In this document: positions 1 to 12,249 of the stretch, piece by piece | Numbering within the stretch: the first letter of the stretch is position 1 | Layout: each line of letters begins with the position of its first letter | Source: Trichuris trichiura | Lineage: Eukaryota > Nematoda > Enoplea > Trichinellida > Trichuridae | Assembly (NCBI GenBank): GCA_037903355.1 | Contig: JBAJFE010000014.1 | Location: 1,054,001 to 1,118,000, forward strand | Length of the DNA: 64,000 bases | Reading direction: 5' to 3' | Made by a program: the position numbers and the translations under genes | Notes under the pieces: model-generated | Told to the model about the DNA's origin: nothing | The model's database searches: none | The model's input: only the letters and a program-made list of their open reading frames with translations

Positions 1-410
1 AACAGCCGGCAGGCGCTGCACTATACACGAAACCACCTGTTGTTACGCTCACTGTCGTTGTTTGTCATAAACTGCCTATTCGGGGAGTTATGTCTATTGA
101 ACGGGCTATGGAGCTCCGATTATCCGACTCGAGTAGCAGCAATTCCTCTTTGATAAGCACAGCATTTCTTTGCAGACGCCATGGATTCTATTTGGCGCAA
201 CAAACTAGCTCAGCTCTAACGTTAACTCGATCACAAGTGCTATTTTGACGCCCGGATAGGTCCCAACAGGGTTCCCTTGAGTCAATTTCATCTCAGGGTA
301 CCCCATCGATGAAAACGCTCACTGTTCCATAGTTACTAGATGAAAAGCAATTGCGCTGAACCAATACAATTAGCCCAGCTAAACCGGCCAATCAACGAGA
401 GGCAGCTAGC

Positions 411-895
411 ATGACCGGTTGTCAGAAGTTGGGAATCCACCCTTGCCTTCGCATTTGGCGCGTAAGAGACGACATGAGCGTAAGGCGACGTACCGAGCTT
501 CGCAGATTGCGAACAAGGGCGCGAAAGCGACTAGACACCACGAGACTCCTTGAAGCGTTGGTCTACAAGCGACTGCGGGCAATGGTGCCCGGCGTGCCAA
601 AGAAGAGCCCTGTGACCAAAATGCAATTGCTGCAGCACGTGCTCGACTACATCTATGACCTGCAGGAGCAGCTACGCGAACCGGTCCAGCCCGAGGCAAC
701 TCCAGTGACCGTCGAAGGTGAGGATACCCAATTTTCAGCCGACGTTCTTCGTCCGCTATGTCGGTGAGTCGCGCGCCGACCCGAAAATTGCTGCAGAATT
801 CCTTGTTTACTTGTTTCGACAATGCACACTCTCTTGCTCGTAGTGGCACGATCCGGTTTTACAGTTTGCGCGTGTTCGCTTCAGTTGCAGAATAA
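411..895 (+). CDS. Id/extramacrochaetae-like HLH protein
   Basis: A 118-residue reading runs 411-767. Residues about 45-90 form a helix-loop-helix: helix 1 is LLEALVYKRLRAMVPGVP, the loop is KKSPVTK, and helix 2 is MQLLQHVLDYIYDLQEQL. This is the Id/emc pattern (VP..P....SK.eiLQHVIDYI.dLQ). Id proteins lack a canonical DNA-binding basic region and dimerise with bHLH activators to block them. The N-terminal stretch here is Arg-rich, so some basic character is present. A strong donor (TCG|GTGAGT) lies at 764 and an acceptor (CTCGTAG) at 843. Splicing 411-763 to 844-895 replaces the last residue with a 17-residue tail ending at TAA 893-895, which overlaps an AATAAA at 891-896. Id genes often have an intron just after the HLH, which favours the spliced form. 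An alternative start is the ATG at 474. The family call is firm; the exact ends are not. Confidence 0.65.
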
Positions 896-1139
896 ACATT
901 GTACCCCTTGAACGTATACGTCCACGCATTGCATCGCACTGGCACGTAGGTCACTGCATAGAAACTGCACAGCGATACTGCGGTATAAAATAATTATGAT
1001 CCACCGTAAGTTCGTGCTATCGCTGGTCACAGCTGACATTGAAGGTCAAACAGGTTAGTTGAACAAACTTAGCTGATACAGAAGAGGAGAGTGTATCACA
1101 TGGTTTGAGGATCGCACCATTTTAAGTCTACAATTTCAC

Positions 1140-2400
1140 GCTGCGGCCAGTCAGTCGGTCCCGTTCAGCTGTTCCAATCGAATTCAAGCCGTCACATTCC
1201 TCCTGGAACAATATCCATAACGCCAGCAACAGCTGTTGCCGGTTGGCGTAAGCGCCATCGTTCACCAGGCTCGTATGGGGGCGATCGCTGTCCAAGTAGC
1301 GGTCAAAAATTGTTCATGGCTATTCGATGCCAACAGAAATTGAACCCTTTGAACAGCCGACGGTCACTATTAAGGCCAAGCCGATGATGTGAAAAACGTG
1401 AATCATTTTTCCAAGAGAAAAAGCTGCCAGTTGCTCCCTGCTAACTGGATGATATCCATCTGCTTCCAATTCATTCCCAAATCAGAAACCACCGCCGCTG
1501 CGCACCAACTGCCGAAGGGGTTCAATAGCGCCAATCTCATGACACAGAGACGACTAGTTTAATCCCACTGAGAACGGAAATGGGCCCGCTGATCGAACAC
1601 GCAAATTGGTATAGCAATTTTCTGAGCACGACAGCTTCTTCCACCAAGTCGTGTTGAAAAAACGCCATTCGGATGGTGTAACGACAGTCGGCTAAAAGCA
1701 ATACAGAACCATACATACGCGAACTATCGGTTGCTGTCCCACCAAATCGGATTTTCGAAGCCGGAGAAACGAGTCACGCAGTGCAAAGCCAATTTCGGCA
1801 TTGAAATCGATCATTAGATGAATGCCATCTTCGCGCAGCTTGTAAATTACGTCTCTGGCAAAGGGATAGCGGGAAATTCGTTTCAGAGGCTTTAACATGT
1901 CAAATGATGATCGCAACTTTGTCAGTGGAGATCCTGTCACAAGGTTGGCACTAATTGCTTGCAAGTGAAACGGAAAATCGAAATGTCTCGTTGTAAATGC
2001 GACAACAGACGCGCGCATTGCCAACTCGATCGCAGCAATGGAACGTAATCTGCATGACTGCTTCCGTGATTTCAATCAAGCCATTCTCATATGAGTCGAC
2101 ATGAATGACCATTGATACACGAAACAAACCTTCAGATCAGTCCTTTAGCCCTTATTCGCGCAACTAGCAAAGAGCAATGGAATTCATAGGTCACTATGAG
2201 CAACAGCCACTTCTGTAGCAAACGAAATCAACATTGATGATCTCTTAGATCACTATACGAAGTTCTGTCAGCAGAAAGTGTCCTGAATGCCAATTGCTGT
2301 CATCAATTCCATCCGTATGGTGAACAAACTGGATCAGCTGAACTTTGTCCTATTGGGAACCCACTACGCCTTAGTTTTAAGAGGAGCGGACGGCTGAAAT
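1140..2400 (-). other. Broken coding-like fragments, possibly an ionotropic-receptor-like membrane protein
   Basis: Several - strand stretches read like exons but do not join into one frame. About 2360-2290 reads DKVQLIQFVHHTDGIDD. About 2240-2160, after a TTGCTACAG acceptor, gives a hydrophobic WLLLIVTYEFHCSLLVAR. The open stretch 2075-1692 contains a PFARDVIYKLREDGIH segment. About 1470-1340 has PVSREQLAAFSLGK followed by a hydrophobic run. About 1320-1140 reads LVNDGAYANRQQLLLALWIL. The order hydrophobic segment, S2-like 'LREDGI' piece and late transmembrane segment recalls ionotropic glutamate receptor relatives, but no diagnostic motif is certain. Frames break between pieces, so this may be a decaying gene or a real gene with unresolved introns. 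I do not assign a function. Confidence 0.25.
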
Positions 2401-3727
2401 GAGAAGTTATCGATCTCGATCTTTTCGAGAAAAGTCACTTGCTAATTGGGATCCAAAAAATAAGAAAAATCTACTTAAATGGCGAAGATGGCAACATTTC
2501 TTGGCGGGATGTTTCCAGATTCCAGAAAAAGGCATAACGCACGCAGAGGCAATACAAGTTGCGCTCAAGGAAATTTTATAGATTACGTTTCGTGAAAGTT
2601 GCACACAACCGGCATGCACATACCAACGAATCATCAAATATTGGCAAACTTTCACGCGCATGTCCGATGAACGTTTAGGATAGTGCTGAAAGAATTCTAC
2701 TTCTCATTATCAGCATGCAGATTTCAAATATGAATTAAAATTACTAAAGATCATAGAACGTTTTAAAAAATGTTTAACCTCACTAGAAAACCTATGAAAG
2801 CACATTTCTTCGTGATAGGTACTTGAGCCTCAGTTTTTTTTTACTTAGGCAAGTGAACCGTTGGAAATCCTACATCTATTTGTCAGAAGGTTGAAGTAAG
2901 CCAAGACTGTATGAAAGTTTAGCTCTGCAATTTATACAAACCATCGAAAACCCAATAAAGGAAAATAATGCATTACACTACTTTGAGCGATACAAGTACG
3001 GAGACTGAACGAGGAAATGAAGGCTATGCTAACAACAAGGAATTGTCATTGCTCACATTTTCAGAAGCAGCACCCAAGATTCAGCAAAGCCAATCTGGCT
3101 AGTGCTACGGCAGCTATGCAGTCGGCATGTACAAACTGCCTTACGCAAAATGTGTTCAAGATTTCAGGCATCCACCCAGGATGAAAGGTCATTAAGAAGA
3201 ATGTCGGCACCGGAACAAGAAGAAGAAATAAGAAAGAAGAAAAAGGAAATAGAGGGCAAAATAAAGCAAAAACAACACAAGCCATGAAACAAAAACAATA
3301 CAACAAACCGTATGATAACTAAAACAAAAGAAAACTTTTTAAAAATAACGCTTTAAATAAATCAAAACTACTTAAAAAACAAAATAAAAGGGTACCACCT
3401 GTTATGACGTTTCTGATCTTTCACCCGAAAGCTAACGGGGACATCTGTGGGCTAAGAAAGCTTCTTTTTTCAGCTTTTCAATAGAACGGGGAGACTGTAA
3501 CTATTCACTCTGAACAAGTCTCAAAGAAAAGCTACATTACCTAATGGAATCAACAGATAACGATTTAACCCTGTACAGACCCTAAAAAACCAAATAAAAT
3601 ACCCTCTCTGGTTAATTCATCTTCAGATAATAGCGGCTTATCTAAGCCTAAACCTAAGGGCCACACGTGGGTTCCCTTGACAGAAAAATAAAGAAATCTA
3701 CGGTAGACTTTAATACAAACAAGTCGG
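2401..3727. other. Gene-free stretch
   Basis: Only short isolated open frames of 60-84 codons occur on both strands, with no recognisable domain. The 3' end of DDRGK1 enters from the right, with an ATTAAA-type signal (as read on the - strand) at 3709-3714, 14 bp beyond its stop. Confidence 0.4.
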
Positions 3728-6359
3728 TCAGACTTCAACACCTTTTCTTTCGGGTTCCAAGTCGATCAACCTGTTACTATACTCGGATAATTCGTCAACG
3801 GACACTCTGCCGCGTTGTTTTATAAACTTCGCTATCAAAAGTAGCTCTTCATCTGTGACGTGTATGAATTTCCCTCGATCGTCGAACACACCGGTAAGTA
3901 CACCGTCGGATACCATGTTTCGAAGACGATCAATGACGTCAGCAGTGCGCATACCAAATTCGCCAGCCAAAATTTCCATACTGACAACCTAAGCGCAAGG
4001 CAGAGTGAAAGATCGTGCGCCCTTTCGCACTCTTGCACACGTACTTTGTTAGCTTTTACATAGTCGACAAATTTTCGATACAATCCTTCGGCGTCCGCAT
4101 TCTCGTCTGCATCGCAACCTTCCCCTTCGACAGTGAAAGCTTCTTTAAGGCGAAGGTACTCTTCATGCTGACGGCGTTTCTCGGCTTCTATTCGCTGCTT
4201 CTCTTCAAGCTCGCGGCGTCGTTCCTCCTCTTCTTCAGCCTGTTCACGAAGTCGCTCCTTTTCGGCTCGTTCAGTATCAAACATCTTCCTTTGTTCCCGC
4301 TCTGCTTCCTCCTTGAAACATAACGCTAACATTGCATCAAAAGAGTTGCACATTGATTTTATGTCTAGCGAACCTCTTCTCTCATAGCCCGACGTTCCGC
4401 CTTCGCTTGGAGCTTTGCAAGCTTCTTTTTACCCATTTTTTCCATTTTTGCTGCATCGATGTCCAGCTTAACCGGCTCATCGTCCGAATCTGTCAGCTCG
4501 TCATTGGTCGCACGTAATGGTGGTCGCCTACGCAGACCTCCAACTGCGGTATTCAACCTTCCAGATGCTGTAAGGTGCAAAAGAGAATAATTCGTCATAA
4601 GGGCATACATGAAGCCTAAGCGGAAAACTCATAAATTCAACTATCCAAACACGAAGAAAAGCGGTTGGGGTGAAACACACCAGCAATTCTGTTGCAAGCA
4701 GCTATTAGGTAATAAAATAAACCGTGAAACGTTAAAGTAGTCCTACGTGAATTGACTAAAAGGCATTAGGATAAAAGAAACGATAGCAGTTTAGTATCAC
4801 TAATTCATACTTACTTTGTCACACTGAAAAACGTTACTGAAGATACAACGTAAACAATTTGTTTACCAATAAATCTGATGACAATTAAATAGCAGTGTTC
4901 AGAACGCTGTGATAGAAAATCTGCGCCTTGGCAGATTTTTACTTAAAATGGTCGGCCTATGAAGGCTCCTAATTTCAGCTAGAACTGAGTTACGCTAAAC
5001 TGATGAGCACAGCGATAGTGGGAAAAGTATGTTTGAAAACATGTCACTCAAGTGATTTCATGAAGGGCGAAGAAGCATTACTAACGCTAGCTAAAAGATA
5101 GAAATACCTTCCATGAGAAGGTGCACTGATAACAATAAGTAAAATTCAATCATGAATTTTATTGACGTGACATGCACACGAGAAATAATCAGGGTTCAAT
5201 ACCGAATCCCTAAAATGGCTTAACGTTATCTCTCCGACTTTAACTTGAACCATTACGCAATCTACAAATACATTGTTTGTACTGCTGCTTTGATGTTAAT
5301 ATAAAGATGTGATAATCTCTGTAACATGATGGATACATAACAGAAGCATGACTTATTAACACAATAAGGACAACCGAACGAAGATAGCTTCAGTAAATCA
5401 CATTTACGCCTGCAGCACGTCAAGGAATGTTAAAACTATTTAACTCCAGTACTTAACGCGTTGTAGGGAGGACAAGGTTGAAAAATTCAGGCCTCATAAT
5501 TATGCAAAAATGTCAAAAGATGCTCATCAACTTGTACTCACTTTGAAAATGACCGCGATGACGCAAAAATTAGTTCTTTTTCTAATCAATTACAAATGCG
5601 CATGGGATGGGACTACCATTCGCTGCTAGCTATTTTGCTTTGGGTTTTCAGCTTTCCGTAATTCGAAAGCTGACCTAAAACCGATGCTTATAACTGAACA
5701 TTGCTGATAACGGAAGAACCTCCTGCTTAAAGTTTCCAACTCATGTGACGAAACGTTCCTCTACTTAACTGATAAACGCTCATCAATTCTCTAATACGAA
5801 GTTCGTTTCGTCTAAACTGCCGAGTACGAAACAATACCAACCACTTAAAAACGCGCCAAGTGACAGTTCTTACCTATAACACCAGCCGATACGATCTTCC
5901 TTGCGAAGAAAAAGAATTGACAAAGCATGAACTGAACCTTACGTCGGCAAGCTTATAAAGTGCTTGTAAGTTACATTTGTAGTGGCTTTACGAATAGAAA
6001 AATCCACAGCTTTTGGAAAGGTTAAGTAGGCTACACGATCAAAGCATAAGCTATACAAACCCTTAAAGCATTACGTCAAAAAATAAGCTCAAATCGAGTA
6101 TGCAGTCTGCAATTAATAAGGCTGTTTTATGAAAAAAATAAGCTCAAATCGAGTTGCAGTCCATTAATAAGGATGAAAAAACATTTGGCCATTTAAGGAA
6201 AGGTAACTTGCCGGCTTGAGCCTGCGCGCGTCGACTTTCTAGGTCAGCAACATTGAGGTTCATTCTGGATTCCTTCAGGAATAATTTATATACCTGCAAT
6301 CCAACCAGTGCCATGAAGACGACCATAATTGAGGCGCATAACAGGAACAACGGATCCAT
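3728..6359 (-). CDS. DDRGK1: DDRGK domain-containing protein 1 (UFM1-pathway ER adaptor)
   Basis: Four exons on the - strand: 6359-6212, 4567-4374, 4311-4045 and 3988-3728, giving 870 nt in phase and 289 residues (human about 314). Exon 1 codes a signal-anchor (MDPLFLLCASIMVVFMALVG). Exon 2 has a basic linker with LDIDAAKMEKMGKKKLAKLQ. Exon 3 is a long Glu/Arg/Lys coiled coil ending FVDYVKANK. Exon 4 has the PCI/winged-helix end with the family-naming DDRGK in GVFDDRGKFIHVT, then IKQRGRVSVDELSEYSN. In the family this ER-membrane protein recruits the UFM1 E3 ligase UFL1 and supports ufmylation and ER homeostasis. Introns 2 and 3 are 62 and 56 bp. Intron 1 is 1,644 bp and needs a GC donor (CG|GCAAGT) to keep frame; that junction is inferred from phase and family alignment. 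The gene stands alone, with no operon partner. Confidence 0.93.
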
Positions 6360-8419
6360 CGGTTAGCTGTTCTAAACAGAAGGACAGTTGACTTAAAAAT
6401 GACAGAGCGGCAAACGAACAGGCGCCATTTAGTTTGCGCGCTAGCATGGATGGTTAACGACAACGATTAACAGCTTACACAAACCTTAACGCGGGGAGCT
6501 ATAGATGCAAAAGCTACACTAACCAGCTGGTTGGAAGCTATACTTAAACGTGACAACTAACGATAAAACCAGTTTCACAAACTATACAACTGCAATACTA
6601 AAAATTATTAAAATGATTGTCAGGTACGTCACTTTTCAGTTCGTAGGCGTTGCATAGTGCCAAGCATTACTGTATCGGAGATCTCATAACGCAAAAAGAA
6701 CAGATGGATTTCATTACTCCCACCGTCTAGTCTTGCCTGGAAACGTTAATTATATACTTCATTGAGTTAATGGTGTTTTGAATAAGTATGACTTTGTTAA
6801 CAGAAAGATACTCTTTATTTGAGTAGTTTTAAAATTTCAGTTAACTTGCTAGCAATGGCAAAAATTAAAGCTCATAACCTTTGTCTCGCTCGGAAAATGG
6901 AAATAGGCGGCAGTTGAGAGACAAAAAAGCTGGAATACATAGTTTAAGAAAAAACTACGGTTATGTAAATCAACTCATTTTTGCCTTCTAGAAGAATGAC
7001 GTAGCTCGGTAAAATTTAATTGAAAAGAACCTAAACTTTCTGGTTTTATCTCGCAGCCGTCCCATCGTTCGAGAAATGCAGGTTCTCTTCTGTCCAGCAA
7101 GCCGGCCAGCCAGTTCTGCTTTTACTGGCGAGCATAAAAATAATATTTTTCTAGCCTTTTCTAAACCCAAATAAAAACGCATGAGTTATGCTTGAGCTTA
7201 TGCTTAGGTAAGGGGAGAACAGAATGGCCGGCAAATTTACAGTATGACGGAGGGGCGGCCATGAGGCAGTATTCAAACTTTCTGCAGAAACATTTATAAC
7301 ATTCATTCTTTTTCAAACCTTTTTCTCGCTAAGGAACGAATTTACCTCTTTTAACAAAAAGGTGCCTCGGATAAATAGGACATTCTGGTCCCGCCATTTA
7401 GATGCCGGCCTCAGCTTGGTCTCCGGTTTAATTTCAGGCTAAGATTTAAGCTTAAACGCTCGAGCAGCTTAGCGCGTTGTTAGTTAAATGACACTAATTC
7501 AGGGAAGAACCGATTCATTTTACTGTAATTTCTTCCTTTCGACTTTCAGCACCTCCACAGACGCTCTTTTCGAAGAAAGCAGAATATCCGTTTGCATAGC
7601 CCGAGATGATGATGAACTGGTCCCGCATGTGAACGTGGTCAGCGCTAAAAGTTCCACTGTCAAGACTTTTATCTGATTATTATTTCAGTTTTGATAATGA
7701 ATCGATAGTTTAACCTGACTCATTTTTTGACACGCCTCTGAGCATTGATGATTTTCAGGTTTGAAGTTATTCCTTTTGTCCGTTTATAAACACTACATTC
7801 TTCTTATCATTACAGTTTGCCAAAGCTATCGCAAGTTGAGCCAGCTAGTCAGTGCATGTACTGACATCAGCTCTGTGTATAAGCATGCAGCGCTAAGTTT
7901 TCCATAAAGAATCCTCGCGATTGGAAACGCATTTCGCCTTCCACTGTCACCGTCATTCAAAAAAGCGTCTCGTTTAACGCACCAAACAAGTATCCCGTTT
8001 CATGCATTCAGTCAATGCTTTATTTTTAAGTTCAGCGTATCTCCACGTAATTTAACAAAAGCTATCTCTGTAAGGCGAGAGAACAAAAATGCTACTTTTT
8101 TTCTCCTGCATGCAATTGTACATAGAAACAGGAAGCCTACTTTGCACATAAACGTTTAGATACATTTTTTGATTTTTATTAACAGCATATAAACCAATAC
8201 AATATAAGAATATGTAACCTTTGATATTCTGATGTCCAAAACCATTTTGCAGTTGCAGTATAACTAATGGCGTACTTTCATAATTTGAAAGCGACTGAAA
8301 TCGAAAAACAAAAGACATGGTCAAAATAGCTAAGGAACCCTGGCGGGGTATGACAACGTATTCAAATAAAGAAATTAACTACTATAAGCCATAATAACAA
8401 GGGAGGTCGAAAAGCAAGC
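6360..8419. other. Intergenic region between DDRGK1 and PRP19
   Basis: No supported gene. It holds one copy of a dispersed repeat (about 7060-7245) and AT-rich unique sequence that must include the PRP19 3' UTR (about 8100-8419). Small open frames here show no domain. Confidence 0.4.
7060..7245. repeat. Dispersed repeat family A, copy 1
   Basis: This copy contains GCTTAGGTAAGGGGAGAACA and GCCGGC near both ends (GCCGGCCAGCC... at about 7101 and ...GAATGGCCGGC at about 7223), giving a loose inverted-terminal look. Related copies with the same GGTAAG..AGAAC core lie near 48455-48580 and 61826-61935. It is probably a small non-autonomous element; its class is unknown. Confidence 0.45.
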
Positions 8420-11150
8420 CTATGCAACCTCTGACTGACCAAAAATTCGTAATGCTCGATCCATCCCACATGTTACAATGAAACAGGCGTTTTCTCCGAA
8501 GCGCACACCTGTGGCCAAATCGGTATGATCTTTCAGAACGACAAGTTCATTCCAACTTTTGCTTTGAAATACGCTACAACGGAGTGCACTCACAGCACAA
8601 TCGCTTGGGAAAAGGTTCGTTGCTTACCGAACGTCGGCCCCGCTAACAGCGAGGTAGTTACCACTAAGGTCGAAGCAAACATCCCGCGCCTGAAAGCATA
8701 ATGCTGAAAGTGCTGAAAGTTCTACCATTTCTTCACCTGAAACTTCCCGGACAGATTTATCGTTTTCAAATTTTTCAATTTCCTCAAGTCCCAAATCTTC
8801 ACTGCCGAGTCGTCGCCAACGGAGGCAAGATAGTAACCATTTTCGGAAAAGGACAAGGCGCGAATGGCGCCCGCGTGGCCAGGAAAATTGGCAACATTCG
8901 TACGTTCTTTCAAATCCCAAATTTTAATTGTTGTATCAACATTGCCAATGCCAAAAATCAAGCCGTCAGGATGGAATTGAGCGCATGTCATGCCTAAAGA
9001 AATTGGCAATCGACTTCACATGGCACCTTAACCTCGTCGGCACAAAACCCTGCCCTACTTAAACCATTACGCATAAAAATCAACACAACGCGAATGGTTT
9101 GAATGTCGAACATTAAACGAGGTTTTGCACGGTTCTGTAACGCTAGCCAAAGCGAATGTCGAAGAAAGCATTCATTTTAAAAGCCATTCTTAAGCATTAA
9201 CAGTAGTGTGCAACATTCCTTTGCCTCCCCATCAAGTAACAATTCAATATCCTATGAGAACTTGTTGTGAATGTTACTGCATTGAATAAAAGCAAGATGG
9301 ATCCCACAAAAATGCTAAATATTACCGCCGTTTCATGTATACCTACCTTGAGATGAAGGTGCTGAGTCGTCCACACGGAATAGTAAGCGACCCGAACGGA
9401 TATCTGAGAATGCCCATTTCTAAAATTATTGAAGGCTGTTTTGCTCAGCATAACAGAAAATAGCAGTACTTCGCCTGAAGACACACTTAGTATATAGTCA
9501 CCCGTAGCATGGATGCTGATTCCCGTAACAGGAGTCGTATGGGCTCTGATTATGTGACGAGATTTTTGGGCACCGACAGACCATACATTGATGATTGAAT
9601 CTGCGCCGGAACTTATTACCATATCCTCCTAGAAGAACTGAGAGGATACAGCAAACGACAGTGGCAAAGTAACCCACCTCGGTTGGATGATAAGCCACTT
9701 TCAATACTCTCTTTTGGTGACCTTTCAGAATGGCCACAATTTCTTCAGTCTCTTTGTTGAAAACGACCACATTTTTATCATTACCGCCAGTTACAATATA
9801 ATTAGGATTTGTTAAGTGCACATCCATGCAAGTTATGCCCGGCATACTTGCGCTATGCAAACCCTGTAGCGAAAACTCTACCTGGTTAACAAAACGCGCA
9901 TAACTGAACGTATACCATATGGCTTGCTAGTTCTACGTAACCGCTTAGAACTTCTGGTTTGATCAGATTTTCTGGAATTGCTTTGCCGCGCTAGAAATGG
10001 AATACATGAATAGCCTTAAGCAAAAATAGTTGAATACCTGTTTTCTAACAGCCGTTAGTGCGCTTGCTTTTTCTTGAAGCTACAAGAAATAAACCAATTT
10101 AGGAGACTTCTCAGCATCTTAGTTCTTGCCTTTAGAGCAACCGCTTCGCTCATTCCTATTTCTTCATCCGTAGCCTCAGCACTTTCGTCCGCCTCAAGTC
10201 CATAGGGCTACGCAAAACGAAAACTAAAGTACCGTAATAAAATTCCACAATGCTTACTGCTTCACGAGGTTGACTAACGGCCGCATGAGGTTTCAAGGTT
10301 GCAAGAGCTGTAACACTTTGACTTTGAAGTAAAGATGTTTGCGTAAAGCAACGTACATACCCTCTCTCGACGCTGTCACTTCCTTCTGTAGCCTAGCAAT
10401 GACGCGGCAAGCAGCATCGTGTTGATACAAAGAACGTGATAATTCTTAACAAAAACTTTACAAAAGGGAGCAAAAAAATTTATGGCAAACGCTTACCTAA
10501 ACGGGTGGTTAACAATTCCTGACGCACAGCAAAACTATTCATCATGCATGCATCCCATTCGTCTTGCAAGATTTTTAAAATCGCAGGACTTTCATGACTG
10601 GAGGATCTTGAAAAAAACAAAACGTTACAAACTTGAACGTAAAAACTTCAATTATTACTCTTTATTTCTATAAGCTGATCAACTGACAGCTCTTCTCCGC
10701 TAATTGGATCTGTCCCTTTCTCCGCAATATACTTTTCGATCAGACGACGTTCAAACACGCATTTACTTGAAGGTGACAATACGGGAACCTCAGGAGTTTC
10801 ATTTGAGACTGAAAAAGTTAAAAAGTAAGCTACACTTTTCGCAGTGAAGTACGGGATAGAAGACTGAAAGTAACAAACTTAATTACAGAAAATGCAAATA
10901 AGGTAAAGTCAGTCTTACGATAGAAACATTATAATTTGTACTAATTATTATGTCGAAGATTACAGTGACTTGACAAGTTCCACTTCGGAAACGTAAGAGC
11001 TCTGCACGATTAGATTTAGTTACTGAGAAACGAAGTGACTAGAATTTGAAAGCAAAGTTCAAAATGTTAAAGCAAAATTCAATGTTTTACACAAATAAAT
11101 TGGGTAGAAGGATCAACATGCATGAACTTACTGGCGCAAATAAAAGACAT
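8420..11150 (-). CDS. PRP19: Pre-mRNA-processing factor 19 (U-box/WD40 E3 ligase)
   Basis: Fourteen exons (- strand): 11150-11132, 10808-10659, 10606-10497, 10444-10361, 10307-10258, 10207-10130, 10079-10038, 9990-9916, 9863-9678, 9628-9470, 9419-9347, 8993-8737, 8689-8628, 8573-8420. The product is about 499 residues (human 504). A 19-nt first exon codes MSFICA and splices into the U-box ([20 protein letters not shown], then [19 protein letters not shown]). A coiled coil follows ([20 protein letters not shown], then [18 protein letters not shown]), then seven WD40 blades with [41 protein letters not shown] and [10 protein letters not shown], ending near [10 protein letters not shown]. In the family this is the scaffold ubiquitin ligase of the NineTeen complex, which activates the spliceosome. 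Introns are mostly 44-60 bp; intron 6 is GC-AG (AAG|GCAAGA). One oddity: exons 2 and 3 join one nucleotide out of phase with the only visible donor and acceptors, so either the assembly lacks a base near 10659 or splicing there is unusual. Confidence 0.95.
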
Positions 11151-11860
11151 CTTGCAAAACAAGTTCGGCAGCAGTGGTACAATTTGTTACCATACAGTAA
11201 GTTAGATGATTAACAAGACAAAATGCCTAATAACATTCTGCCATGACCGATACGCTACCCTAGGCTGTCAGTAGTGGAGCTACATAAATTCAGCGACGTC
11301 CTGCATTATGAAGTTCTTAAGAAATTATTTTTAAGCCTTACAAGCAACTGCCGTTAAATGGGCTGCAAAGAAGAGACTGTGAACTACTTTCGCTTTTCAC
11401 AATTCTTCGTTGGATGCCAAAGTTTCTACTGGACAAAGAGAGCAGACAGAGTAACTTAAATGTAGCTCCTTCGTGGAACGAATGTTTGTCAACTGGCAGT
11501 GTAACATGTACTTCGACTGGCTCTTTCGTTCAATTTTTCCTGTGGAGGGTGCGCTAAATGTGGTCGCCAGTTCAGGCGCCTGTTTTTACGTGCTCACGTT
11601 CATGGTGGTTTTTAAAAGAGAACAAATGGCTTTGCGCATAACGTAGCAGGATGTTAAGCAAAAATCTCGTTTTTCAAAACATCTTGAAACCTCTTAATTC
11701 GCTTGAAAATTAGGCTTATGATAGTTGCACGCAGTTGCAGTTGCAAATAAGGTTAAATACCTGAACAAGACTACCGTACTGCGTTGGACTGTAGTTCTGT
11801 CGCATTTGCAGGAGCAGTTTATTACTGTTGGCGGGAGAACAAAATCTTTTTCACAAATTA
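11151..11860. other. Gene-free stretch upstream of PRP19
   Basis: No coding or structured element was recognised. It presumably includes the PRP19 promoter; no clear TATA or initiator could be picked out. Confidence 0.35.
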
Positions 11861-11865
11861 AGCTA

Positions 11866-12077
11866 TTGAAAACTGGATGTTTCTTAACGGAGCGATGGAT
11901 TTTCATATCAGCAATACGGTTTATTGTCTGGCCCGTTGATCGAGTGAAATTAAACCGAAGCAAATGCCCTACCAACGGATGGATGAGCAATTGTTAAGGA
12001 AAAATTCAGAACAAGACACTTGGTGTTTCGTAGCTTTCGGGACTAACCTTGTCCCGTTGTCAGCGATGATGGTAATC
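11866..12077 (+). mobile_element. Solo half of the foldback/hammerhead-type element
   Basis: It starts with the terminal module TTGAAAACTGGATGTTTCTT and AACGG..GATTTTCAT. It continues with CTACCAACGGATGGATGAG, shared with the foldback elements at 27.7 and 29.9 kb, and ends with a mutated hammerhead-like core on the - strand (12031-12063; CUGACAA in place of CUGANGA, stem GGGAC/GTCCC, GAAA). Only one arm of the hairpin is present. Confidence 0.6.
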
Positions 12078-12249
12078 CAATCCATTAAGGGGGATTGGGG
12101 GGCCCAGAGGACTCCGTTGGGAATCACTGGTCCAGCGCATCTCAGAGTGACAGTAATATGACACATACTGCATCACGTGGTCGCTTCATACTTTAACAGA
12201 AGCTTCACCTGGACGCATAATCATTACTTAGAGGCGCGGTTTAGCTGTA

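Noticed and set aside
3835..4323. Several + and - frames overlapping DDRGK1
   Set aside because: Shadows or intron read-through of DDRGK1 exons 3 and 4.
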